NCBI RefSeq assembly: GCF_022024275.1
Contig: NZ_CP091804.1
Span: 1,302,001-1,366,000 of the forward strand
DNA length: 64,000 bases
Source: Sphingopyxis sp. BSN-002
GTDB taxonomy: Bacteria > Pseudomonadota > Alphaproteobacteria > Sphingomonadales > Sphingomonadaceae
Direction: 5' to 3'
Shown here: positions 9,194-16,287 of the stretch, one piece after another
How the letters are laid out: each line of letters starts with the position of its first letter
Position numbering within the stretch: position 1 is the stretch's first letter
The notes under the pieces: generated by a model
Told to the model about the DNA's origin: nothing
What the model saw: the letters and a program-made list of their open reading frames with translations, nothing else
The model's database searches: none
Made by a program: the position numbers and the translations under genes

Positions 9194-9214
9194 CAAGCTG
9201 TAAAGGAACCCCCA

Positions 9215-9634
9215 ATGAGCACCACGATCGACAAGACCCTCTATACCGCCCACACGCACACGACGGGCGGCCGCACCGGCGCCGCACGCAGCAACGATGG
9301 CCGTCTCGATATCGAATTCGCGCAGCCCGGCACTCCCGGCAACGGCACCAATCCCGAACAGCTGTTCGCGGCCGGCTGGTCGGCCTGCTTCATCGGCGCC
9401 ATGGGTCTCGTCGCCGGCAAGCTGAAGGTCCAGCTTCCCGCCGATCTCGCCGTCGATGCCGAAGTCGACCTCGGCACCAACGAAGGCGGCTATCTGCTCG
9501 GCGCGCGCCTGAACGTCAGCCTTCCGGGTCTGGACCGCGAGACCGCGCAGGCGATCGTCGACGGCGCGCATGCGAACTGCCCCTATTCGAAGGCGACTCG
9601 CGGCAACATCGCTGTCGATATTACTCTCGTATAA
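9215..9634 (+). CDS. ohr: Organic hydroperoxide resistance protein (Ohr)
   Basis: This 139 aa OsmC/Ohr-family thiol peroxidase reduces organic hydroperoxides such as lipid peroxides to alcohols, normally recycled by lipoylated proteins. The two active-site cysteines are Cys58 (GWSACFIGA) and Cys122 (AHANCPYSKATRGN). The N-terminal TLYTAHTHTTGGRTG is typical of Ohr rather than OsmC. Length is normal. It has its own promoter region with two dyads and its own terminator, so it is probably monocistronic and peroxide-induced. Confidence 0.95.
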   Translation: MSTTIDKTLYTAHTHTTGGRTGAARSNDGRLDIEFAQPGTPGNGTNPEQLFAAGWSACFIGAMGLVAGKLKVQLPADLAVDAEVDLGTNEGGYLLGARLNVSLPGLDRETAQAIVDGAHANCPYSKATRGNIAVDITLV

Positions 9635-9646
9635 TCGACCGACGCG

Positions 9647-9684
9647 GACCGGGGTGCGATACGCGCTCCGGTCTCGCCCTTTTT
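9647..9684 (+). terminator. Rho-independent terminator after ohr
   Basis: A twelve-pair stem (9647-9658 with 9662-9673, two G-T pairs) has a three-base ATA loop and is followed by CGCCCTTTTT. It ends only 17 bases before the next start codon. Confidence 0.75.
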
Positions 9685-9700
9685 GCCCGGAAAGACCCCG

Positions 9701-10723
9701 ATGATCGAAGCCACGCCCCTCCCCGCCGATCCGTCGCGGCGTCTTTTCCTGGGCACGGCCTCGGGCTTGCTCGCCGCCGCGCCCTTCGTCTCGATCCCCG
9801 CGGCCTTCGCGCAGCCGGGCAGCGCGAGCTTCGGCGCGATCCGGCAGGTGGACGCCGGCACCCTCTCGATCGGCTATGCCGAAGCCGGCCCCGCAAGCGG
9901 CCGCCCGGTCATCCTGCTCCACGGCTGGCCTTATGACATCCACACCTATGTCGACGTCGCGCCGATCCTCGCCGCGGCCGGCTACCGCGTGATCGTCCCC
10001 TATCTGCGCGGCTACGGCACGACGCGTTTCCTGTCGCAGGCGACGCAGCGCAACGGCCAGCAGGCGGTCCTCGGAACCGACGTCATCGCGCTGATGGACG
10101 CGCTCCATATCGAGCGCGCGATTATCGGCGGCTGCGACTGGGGTGCACGCACCGCGAACATCGTCGCGGCGCTCTGGCCCGAACGCTGCGAGGCGCTGGT
10201 ATCGGTCAGCGGCTATCTGATCGGCAGCCAGGCGGCGAACAAGGCGCCGCTGCCGCCGAAGGCCGAACTCGCCTGGTGGTATCAATTCTACTTCGCGACC
10301 GAGCGCGGCCGCGAAGGCTATGCCGCGAACACCCACGATTTCGCGCGGCTGATCTGGCAGACGGCCTCGCCGCAATGGCAGTTCGACGACGCGACCTTCG
10401 AACGCTCGGCCAAGGCGCTTGACAACCCCGACCATGTCGCGATCACGATCAGCAACTACCGCTGGCGGCTCGGCCTCGACCGCGGCGAAGCGCAATATGA
10501 TGCGCTCGAAACCAGGCTCGCGGCCATGCCCGTCATTACGGTGCCGACGATCACGCTCGAAGGCGACGCCAATGGCGCGCCGCACCCGAACCCGGCCGAC
10601 TATGCGAAGAAATATACGGGCCGCTACGAACACCGGACGGTCACCGGCGGCATCGGGCACAACCTGCCGCAGGAAGCGCCGCACGCCTTCGCCAAGGCGA
10701 TTCTCGACCTCGCAAACGCATAA
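9701..10723 (+). CDS. Alpha/beta hydrolase, Tat-exported, epoxide hydrolase-like
   Basis: This 340 aa protein carries a twin-arginine signal (SRRLFLGTASG, residues about 11-21, cleavage after AFA), so it is probably exported folded. The mature part has HGWPYD as oxyanion hole, a GGCDWGA elbow with Asp as the likely nucleophile, and a C-terminal His in GGIGHNLPQEAP. That set matches epoxide hydrolases or haloalkane dehalogenases more than esterases, which use Ser. ATG at 9701 has GGAAAG upstream; a TTG at 9683 is an alternative. It follows ohr behind a terminator. The substrate is unknown. Confidence 0.87.
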   Translation: MIEATPLPADPSRRLFLGTASGLLAAAPFVSIPAAFAQPGSASFGAIRQVDAGTLSIGYAEAGPASGRPVILLHGWPYDIHTYVDVAPILAAAGYRVIVPYLRGYGTTRFLSQATQRNGQQAVLGTDVIALMDALHIERAIIGGCDWGARTANIVAALWPERCEALVSVSGYLIGSQAANKAPLPPKAELAWWYQFYFATERGREGYAANTHDFARLIWQTASPQWQFDDATFERSAKALDNPDHVAITISNYRWRLGLDRGEAQYDALETRLAAMPVITVPTITLEGDANGAPHPNPADYAKKYTGRYEHRTVTGGIGHNLPQEAPHAFAKAILDLANA

Positions 10724-10831
10724 AGGCAAGCGCCCGGAAGGATCGCAAAACCCCCGGAGATCGCGCAAGAACAGAATCTGCGCGACGATGCTTGTTTTCG
10801 CCCCGGCACGCTGGTAGAGGCGCCGCTCGTT

Positions 10832-10907
10832 GCCGCTTTAGCTCAGTTGGTAGAGCACATCATTCGTAATGATGGGGTCACAGGTTCGAGTCCTGTAAGC
10901 GGCACCA
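10832..10907 (+). tRNA. tRNA-Thr (anticodon CGT)
   Basis: A complete cloverleaf includes acceptor stem GCCGCTT/AAGCGGC, D-loop AGCTCAGTTGGTAGAG, an anticodon arm with a seven-base loop TTCGTAA (anticodon CGT), the T-arm GGTTCGAGTCC and an encoded CCA (10905-10907). It serves as the attachment site of the integrative element that follows; its 3' end is repeated at 20698. Confidence 0.97.
10885..10900 (+). repeat. attL core, inside tRNA-Thr
   Basis: TTCGAGTCCTGTAAGC in the T-arm and acceptor stem of tRNA-Thr is identical to 20698-20713. Similarity continues imperfectly for another ten bases or so. It marks the tRNA-side boundary of the island. Confidence 0.85.
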
Positions 10908-11021
10908 TTTCCCTATTCGCCAACGGCCGGGAATGGTTGCAAAAACCCCGAAAATCTGCGAAAAACTAAGTCGGAACAGTCGCCAATGTGCGCGACTGGT
11001 CGCCGACAATCGCATGCCGCA

Positions 11022-11102
11022 GGGGGTATGTGTGGGGGTATTTGGCAAACGGGCCATTTGAAATACCCCCAAATTGCCGGTGACGGATTGGGAGATACCC
11101 CC
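11022..11102. promoter_or_regulatory. Four GGGGGTAT motifs, putative integrase arm sites
   Basis: GGGGGTAT occurs at 11022-11029 and 11034-11041, and in inverted form (ATACCCCC) at 11063-11070 and 11095-11102, just before the integrase start. Two further direct copies lie near the other end (20625-20644). This end-specific distribution fits arm-type integrase binding sites; overlap with the integrase promoter suggests autoregulation. Confidence 0.6.
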
Positions 11103-11103
11103 A

Positions 11104-12348
11104 ATGGCGTTGACGGTGACGGCGATCAAAGCGGCAAAACCCAAGGCGAAACCGTATAAATTGGCTGACGAAAAGGGTCTGTTCCTGATCGTCTCACCGT
11201 CGGGGGGTATGCTGTGGCGCTGGAAATATCGCGTCGATGGCATTGGCGCCGATAGCCAGCCCAAACGGATCGAAAAGACGCTGGCGCTGGGCGCCTACCC
11301 CGACGTCGGTTTGCAGGCAGCGCGCGAGCGGCGCGACGCCGCGCGCCAGCAGCTCGCCAGCGGTATCGACCCGGCCGAAAAGAAGCAGCGTGACAAGCGG
11401 GCTGCTAAAATTGGCGCCGCCAACACCTTTCACGCCGTGGCGACGAATTTCATCGAAAAATGCCGTCGTGACGGTCTCGCCGAAACGACATTGCGGAAGC
11501 GGCAATGGACCTTGGGACTAGTCGGGCGTGCCATCGGCAACCGCCCGATCGCCGAAATCAAGCCGATCGATATTCTCGACGCGGTGCGCCCCTATGAAGC
11601 CGCGAAGAATCACGAAAAGGCGCGGCGGACTCTGGAATTCGTCGGCGCCGTCTTTCGCTATGGCGTCGCGAACCAGTTGGTCGGCGCAGACCCGACACGC
11701 GATCTGCGCGGCGCGCTGGCATCACGCAAGCCCAAGCATCTGGCTGCAATACTCGACCCCAAGCGCGTCGGCGAGCTGTTGCGCGCGATCGACGGGTATG
11801 AGGGGCAAGGCATAACGCATGTCGCATTGCAGCTATCGCCGCACGTATTTGTCCGGCCGGGCGAGTTGCGAAAGGCCGAATGGCGCGAAATCGACTTCGA
11901 CGCAGCGGTCTGGAAAATCGACGCCGCAAAGATGAAGGGGCGGCAGGAACATGCCGTGCCGCTGTCGAAGCAGGCGCTGGTGCTGCTTCGCGAAGCCCAC
12001 GCGCTCACCGGCGACGGGCAGTTTGTCTTTCCTTCTATCCGAACGCCGCGTCGTCCCATGTCGGAGAACACGATCAACGGTGCGCTTCGACGCTTGGGCT
12101 TTACCGGCGACGAAATGACCGCGCACGGCTTTCGCGCGATGGCCAGCACCTTGTTGAACGAAAGCGGCAAGTGGCAGCCAGACGCCATCGAACGCGCGCT
12201 GGCACATAAGGACCGCGACCAAGTGCGCGCTGCCTATCATCGCGGCGCTCATTGGGCGGAGCGCGTAGAAATGGCGCAATGGTGGAGCGACCATTTAGAT
12301 ATGCTACGGAATGGCGCTGAGATAATCCCTTTGCGCGCGGGAGCCTGA
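11104..12348 (+). CDS. P4-type tyrosine recombinase (island integrase)
   Basis: This 414 aa integrase would catalyse site-specific insertion and excision at tRNA-Thr. It starts MALTVTAIKAAKPKAK with the N-terminal DUF4102 arm-binding domain (about 1-90), then a SAM-like core-binding domain (about 115-200) and the catalytic domain. Active residues visible are Arg in RPGELRKAEW, HxxR in TAHGFRAM, a late His in ERALAHKDRD, and the nucleophile Tyr in RAAYHRG. ATG at 11104 gives the standard N-terminus. The gene lies 200 bases from the tRNA reading away from it, the usual arrangement of P4-like islands. Confidence 0.95.
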   Translation: MALTVTAIKAAKPKAKPYKLADEKGLFLIVSPSGGMLWRWKYRVDGIGADSQPKRIEKTLALGAYPDVGLQAARERRDAARQQLASGIDPAEKKQRDKRAAKIGAANTFHAVATNFIEKCRRDGLAETTLRKRQWTLGLVGRAIGNRPIAEIKPIDILDAVRPYEAAKNHEKARRTLEFVGAVFRYGVANQLVGADPTRDLRGALASRKPKHLAAILDPKRVGELLRAIDGYEGQGITHVALQLSPHVFVRPGELRKAEWREIDFDAAVWKIDAAKMKGRQEHAVPLSKQALVLLREAHALTGDGQFVFPSIRTPRRPMSENTINGALRRLGFTGDEMTAHGFRAMASTLLNESGKWQPDAIERALAHKDRDQVRAAYHRGAHWAERVEMAQWWSDHLDMLRNGAEIIPLRAGA

Positions 12349-12400
12349 ATGCACGAAGATTTGTGACCGCTAACGACCGAAAGCGGACCTCTCCAGCATC

Positions 12401-12489
12401 GTCACCCCGGACTTGATCCGGGGTCCCGCTTGAGATCGAGCGCAGCGAGTGCGTTAAAAAGCGGGATCCCGGATCAAGTCCGGGATGAC
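12401..12489. repeat. Long near-perfect inverted repeat
   Basis: Two 30-base arms (12401-12430 and 12460-12489) match in 28 of 30 positions when one is reverse-complemented; the core is CCGGACTTGATCCGG. The 29-base loop is TGAGATCGAG-rich. It sits in the 296 base gap after the integrase and could end its transcript. Repeats built on this core are widespread between genes of sphingomonads, so the island has either picked up or brought one. Confidence 0.75.
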
Positions 12490-12644
12490 GAAGGGAATTG
12501 AATCAGAGTCAGCTCACCACCCCATTTCAGACATTCGGCAATCTGGCGTGAGAACCGAAAGCGCACGGCGGCCGGTGGCCATCTGGACTTTGTTACGAAT
12601 GGTGCGATCATCTTCCAAATGGACAGCTCTGCTAAGCGCACCGC

Positions 12645-13466
12645 ATGATTCTGATTCCGGCCCGCGAGGTTTTGGATTTCCTTAGCCAAGCCGCGCCGCG
12701 CGCGTGGTTGAAGCGCATGATCCCGAGCATGGTCGAGGCCGACGAACTTCATGCTTACGTCACCAGTGGCACTGTTCGCTCTCATGTATGGGCAATCGAG
12801 TATCTGTCGGAAGTTCCCGACTACAATTTGGAAGAACCGTCCCCACAGCGCGACAAACTAGTGCGAGAGGTTTTCGCTGACGAAATCGCCGACAAGGTCC
12901 GCGAAAAAAAATGGAACGAGCCTGTCCTAGAGTTCGAAATTGATGTGGTGGGTCAAGAGGACAATCGGCGAATTAGCCCCGGATGGATCACACATAGCGA
13001 TGTCGATTGGGATAATGGGACGCTGAGACCGCTCTATATTCCCGACGCAGGCGAGCGGCCTGATTATCTCTGGTGGGACCAAGAGGAGTTGCTGGCGTCT
13101 GAATTCAATCAACCCGACCTCACAGCGGAATTCGGAGGCCTGTCATTTGTTTTCGAGCAGATCGAGCTGTTGCTTCCCACGCATAGGTTAGAAAGATCGG
13201 CGGGACGTCTCGCTCCTGAAGCAAATGAACGGCGAGCAATCGGCCGGCCGCGCAAATGGGATTGGGAAGGCGCTATGGCTATAGTTGGCGGGCTGGCGAA
13301 AGAGCGCGGACTCTTGACCGGCGAGCCGGGCATGCAGGCTAAGATTGAAGCTGTCATGTCCGAATGGTTCGTCGAGCAAACGGGCGACGCCCCGACGATT
13401 AGCCAGATTCGGAGCCGAGCCAGTCGATTGGTCCAAATGGTTGAAAAGTCGAAAAGGGCTGATTGA
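12645..13466 (+). CDS. Island protein of unknown function
   Basis: This 273 aa protein is not recognised. It is soluble, with no signal or membrane segment. The N-terminal 100 residues look helical, the middle is rich in Trp and acidic residues (WWDQEELLASEF), and the C-terminus has a basic GRPRKWDWEGA followed by a segment (PTISQIRSRASRLVQMVEK) that could form a helix-turn-helix. That ending suggests nucleic-acid contact. Base composition is less GC-rich than the chromosome, fitting recent transfer. It stands alone between the integrase and the second recombinase module. Confidence 0.7.
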   Translation: MILIPAREVLDFLSQAAPRAWLKRMIPSMVEADELHAYVTSGTVRSHVWAIEYLSEVPDYNLEEPSPQRDKLVREVFADEIADKVREKKWNEPVLEFEIDVVGQEDNRRISPGWITHSDVDWDNGTLRPLYIPDAGERPDYLWWDQEELLASEFNQPDLTAEFGGLSFVFEQIELLLPTHRLERSAGRLAPEANERRAIGRPRKWDWEGAMAIVGGLAKERGLLTGEPGMQAKIEAVMSEWFVEQTGDAPTISQIRSRASRLVQMVEKSKRAD

Positions 13467-13562
13467 GCCTTTTTGCCCATTTCGGCCGAGTAACGCGAAA
13501 ATTTCTGCGAATCACAATCCTGCATCCGCTGGTGTTCCGGCGGACTATTGTGGGAGCATGAA

Positions 13563-13730
13563 ATGGACGTCCTATTCGTATCGGTGAATGACGCCGCAAA
13601 GATTTTGAACCTGGGCCGCACGTCGATCTATCAGTTGATCAACGCGGGAACGCTGGAGACCCGAAAAATGGGTCGCCGCCGCGTCGTCACGACGGAATCG
13701 ATCCGGCGCCTCGCCGACACCGGCCTTTGA
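13563..13730 (+). CDS. Excisionase/MerR-like small HTH protein
   Basis: This 55 aa protein consists almost wholly of a helix-turn-helix of the excisionase (DNA-binding domain of excisionase family) type. It has NDAAKILNLGRTSIYQLINA as recognition fold and a basic wing RKMGRRRVV. GGGAG lies about eight bases upstream of ATG 13563. It would bind DNA as a recombination directionality factor or regulator. It is followed after seven bases by another HTH gene and then a recombinase, so the three form one module. Confidence 0.82.
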   Translation: MDVLFVSVNDAAKILNLGRTSIYQLINAGTLETRKMGRRRVVTTESIRRLADTGL

Positions 13731-13737
13731 GCGCATC

Positions 13738-14223
13738 ATGTCGCGGAAGCGGGTCAACCCGCGCTTAGTGAAGCTGCATCGGAGCTATAGCGTTTCCGAG
13801 TTGGCGGCCTGTCTGGGCGTCCATAAGAACACGGTGCGCCATTGGCAGAACGAGGGGCTAACGCCGATCGAGCGCGCCCGGCCGCTGCTGTTTCCGGGTG
13901 GCGCGGTGCGCGAATGGCTCACCAACCGCAACGCAGGTCGCAAGCGGCCCTGCCCGGCCGGAACGCTCTATTGCTTCCGGTGCCGCGAGCCGCGCCAGCC
14001 AGCGTTGGGGCTGGTCGAATATGTGCCGAGGAATTTGACGTCGGGCAGCGTGCGGGCGATCTGCGCGACATGCGAAACCGTGATGCACCGGGGCGCGCGC
14101 CTTGCGTCGCTGGCGGCGATTCTGCCCGGCTGTGACGTCCAAATGGCGGAGGCACCAACACGATTAAAGGGCTGTTCCTCGCCCCCCTTAAATTGTGATT
14201 TGCAAAGGCAGACGATCAAATGA
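13738..14223 (+). CDS. HTH plus zinc-ribbon-like protein
   Basis: This 161 aa protein has an N-terminal helix-turn-helix (about 18-45, SVSELAACLGVHKNTVRHWQ). A cysteine-rich part follows (CPAGTLYCFRC, later CATC) that could bind zinc. No enzymatic motif is visible. The ATGA overlap with the next gene indicates translational coupling to the tyrosine recombinase, so it may guide or regulate that enzyme. Low-complexity residues at the C-terminus may be poorly conserved. Confidence 0.75.
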   Translation: MSRKRVNPRLVKLHRSYSVSELAACLGVHKNTVRHWQNEGLTPIERARPLLFPGGAVREWLTNRNAGRKRPCPAGTLYCFRCREPRQPALGLVEYVPRNLTSGSVRAICATCETVMHRGARLASLAAILPGCDVQMAEAPTRLKGCSSPPLNCDLQRQTIK

Positions 14224-15350
14224 CGAAATACAGCGCCGCAAACGAGCGGATCAAACGGGAATATTTCGCCTATCTGAAGGAAGCGAAGGGCCGCGACGAC
14301 GCGACAATCAGCGGCGTGGCAAAATCGCTGGCGCGCTTCGAGGAATCGACCAAGGCGCGAGACTTCAAACGCTTCCACCGCGAACAGGCGGTGGCGTTCA
14401 AGGCTGGGCTGGCAAAGGCCGTCAATGTCCGCACCGGCGAGCGTATCAGCAAAGCGACGATGAATTCGACGCTGCGCGATCTGCGCGCCTTCTTTTTCTG
14501 GCTGGCGCACCTGCCCGGCTACAAATCGCATATCGCCTATGCGGACGCCGACTATTTCAACCTGTCCGACAAGGACGTCGCCGTGGCGCGGGCGAAACGC
14601 GAAAAGCGCGTGCCCACGCTGGCGCAGGTCCGCCATGTGCTGACCGCCATGCCGTCCGCCACCGTGCTGGAGCGGCGCGACCGGGCGTTGATCGCATTTG
14701 CCGCTTTGACAGGCGCGCGTGTCGGCGCGCTCGCGTCGTTCCGCTTGGGCCATGTCAATCTGGCGGATGGCTATGTCGAACAGGATGCGCGCGTCGTACG
14801 TACCAAATTCGCCAAGACCTTTCGCAGCTATCTTATGCCGATCGATGACGGCGCGCTGGCGCTGTTTACCGAATGGGTCGGCGAGCTGGAGCGCGAGCAT
14901 CATTGGGGAAACGACGACCCGCTGTTTCCGGCGACGGAAATGGAGGTCGGCGAGGATGGCGGCTTTCGTCCGGCCGGGCTGTTGCGCAGCGGCTGGAGCA
15001 CGACGCAGCCGATCAACGCGGTATTCCGGCGCGCGTTCGAGACGGCGGGCCTACCCTATTACAACCCGCATTCCTTCCGCGACATGCTGGTGCGCCATGC
15101 CATGACGTTGAACCTGTCGCCGGAAGCAATGAAGGCTTGGTCGCAAAATCTGGGCCATGCCGACGTGCTTACGACATTTACCAGTTACGGGACATTGCCG
15201 ACGCACCGGCAGGGCTACCTGATCCGCGCGGCCGGACAAAAGTACGCGATCGAAGGCGCCACCGACCCGATTGCCGAACTTGAAGCGGTGCTTGCCAGAA
15301 TTAAAGCACAAGCCACCGGCTCTCGCCAGCTTTGGCCCGCCGGAGATTGA
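14220..15350 (+). CDS. Second tyrosine recombinase/integrase
   Basis: This 376 aa tyrosine recombinase lacks the DUF4102 domain of the first integrase. A SAM-like core-binding domain occupies about 1-110. The catalytic domain carries Arg in TGARVGALASF, HxxR in NPHSFRDM, and the terminal His and Tyr in NLGHADVLTTFTSYG. It overlaps the HTH/zinc-ribbon gene by four bases. A second recombinase inside a small island suggests either a nested mobile module or an enzyme with a different job, such as rearranging the adjacent cargo; this is inference. Confidence 0.9.
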   Translation: MTKYSAANERIKREYFAYLKEAKGRDDATISGVAKSLARFEESTKARDFKRFHREQAVAFKAGLAKAVNVRTGERISKATMNSTLRDLRAFFFWLAHLPGYKSHIAYADADYFNLSDKDVAVARAKREKRVPTLAQVRHVLTAMPSATVLERRDRALIAFAALTGARVGALASFRLGHVNLADGYVEQDARVVRTKFAKTFRSYLMPIDDGALALFTEWVGELEREHHWGNDDPLFPATEMEVGEDGGFRPAGLLRSGWSTTQPINAVFRRAFETAGLPYYNPHSFRDMLVRHAMTLNLSPEAMKAWSQNLGHADVLTTFTSYGTLPTHRQGYLIRAAGQKYAIEGATDPIAELEAVLARIKAQATGSRQLWPAGD

Positions 15351-15408
15351 TGGGCGAGAAAGGTCGAACGGCGTTGCGGATTTCTGACTGGCTGGCATAA
15401 CGATTCGC

Positions 15409-16287
15409 ATGTCATTTTCAGCCAGCCGAATTGCCGCAGGATTCAGCCTCGACCAAGTGTCGGCGGAATTTCGCGTGCCGGCCGCCACTGTTAAATCATG
15501 GGAAGCGGGGACCGAGCAACCGCCCGCACAAGTGACAAATTCACTGGAGATGATCGGCCGGATGAGCCTGCTGGAAAGTTCGCCGGGAATCAGCCCGCGA
15601 CAAGCCGAATTCAAGGCTATTCGTGACGAAGGGCCGCTCTTTAAGTCAGACAAGCTGATTAAGTCGAAGCAGCGCGTTGCTGATCATGGCGAGGTTTTCA
15701 CGCCGCCTTGGCTGGTCGAAAAAATGCTCGATCTGGTCAAGGGCGAGACCGAACGGATTGACAGCCGTTTCCTCGAACCGGCCTGTGGCAGCGGCAATTT
15801 CCTTGTGCCGATCCTGCAAAGGAAGCTGGCGGCAGTCGAAGCGAAATATGGCAAGGTCGATTTCGAAAAACGCCATTACGCGCTGCTGGCCCTGACCTGC
15901 TGCTATGGCATCGAATTACTCGCGGACAATATCAGCGAATGCCGCGCAAACATGCTGGACGTGTTCGCGCAGTATCTGCGGCTGGACGAGGATGACGAGC
16001 TTTATCATGCCGCCAGCCATGTGCTGTCGCTCAATCTGATTCACGGCGATGCGATGACGATGAAGGATGCGGATGGCGAACCGATCCTGATCGTCGAATG
16101 GGGCTATATCGGCAAGGGCAAGTTCCAGCGGCGCGATTTCCGGCTGGACGTGCTGACGGGCATGTCCAGCTTCCGTGAGGAACGCACCTTGTTCGCGCAT
16201 TTGGGCAGCCACGAGATTTTCAAACCCGCTGAGAGCTATCCGCCAATGGCGGTTCGCGAACTGGCGGCGCTGGATATGGTTGCATGA
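15409..16287 (+). CDS. HTH-fused N6-adenine methyltransferase-like protein
   Basis: This 292 aa protein joins an N-terminal XRE-like helix-turn-helix (about 3-40, AAGFSLDQVSAEFRVPAAT) to a class I methyltransferase core. S-adenosylmethionine motif I is intact (FLEPACGSGNFL, about 121-132), preceded by GEVFTPPWLVEKML, the usual lead-in of N6-adenine methylases. The catalytic NPPY motif expected after GDAM is not seen; the region reads IVEWGYIGKG instead. It may bind SAM but need a partner. The HTH may also regulate the operon. It overlaps the next methylase by an ATGA. Confidence 0.83.
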   Translation: MSFSASRIAAGFSLDQVSAEFRVPAATVKSWEAGTEQPPAQVTNSLEMIGRMSLLESSPGISPRQAEFKAIRDEGPLFKSDKLIKSKQRVADHGEVFTPPWLVEKMLDLVKGETERIDSRFLEPACGSGNFLVPILQRKLAAVEAKYGKVDFEKRHYALLALTCCYGIELLADNISECRANMLDVFAQYLRLDEDDELYHAASHVLSLNLIHGDAMTMKDADGEPILIVEWGYIGKGKFQRRDFRLDVLTGMSSFREERTLFAHLGSHEIFKPAESYPPMAVRELAALDMVA

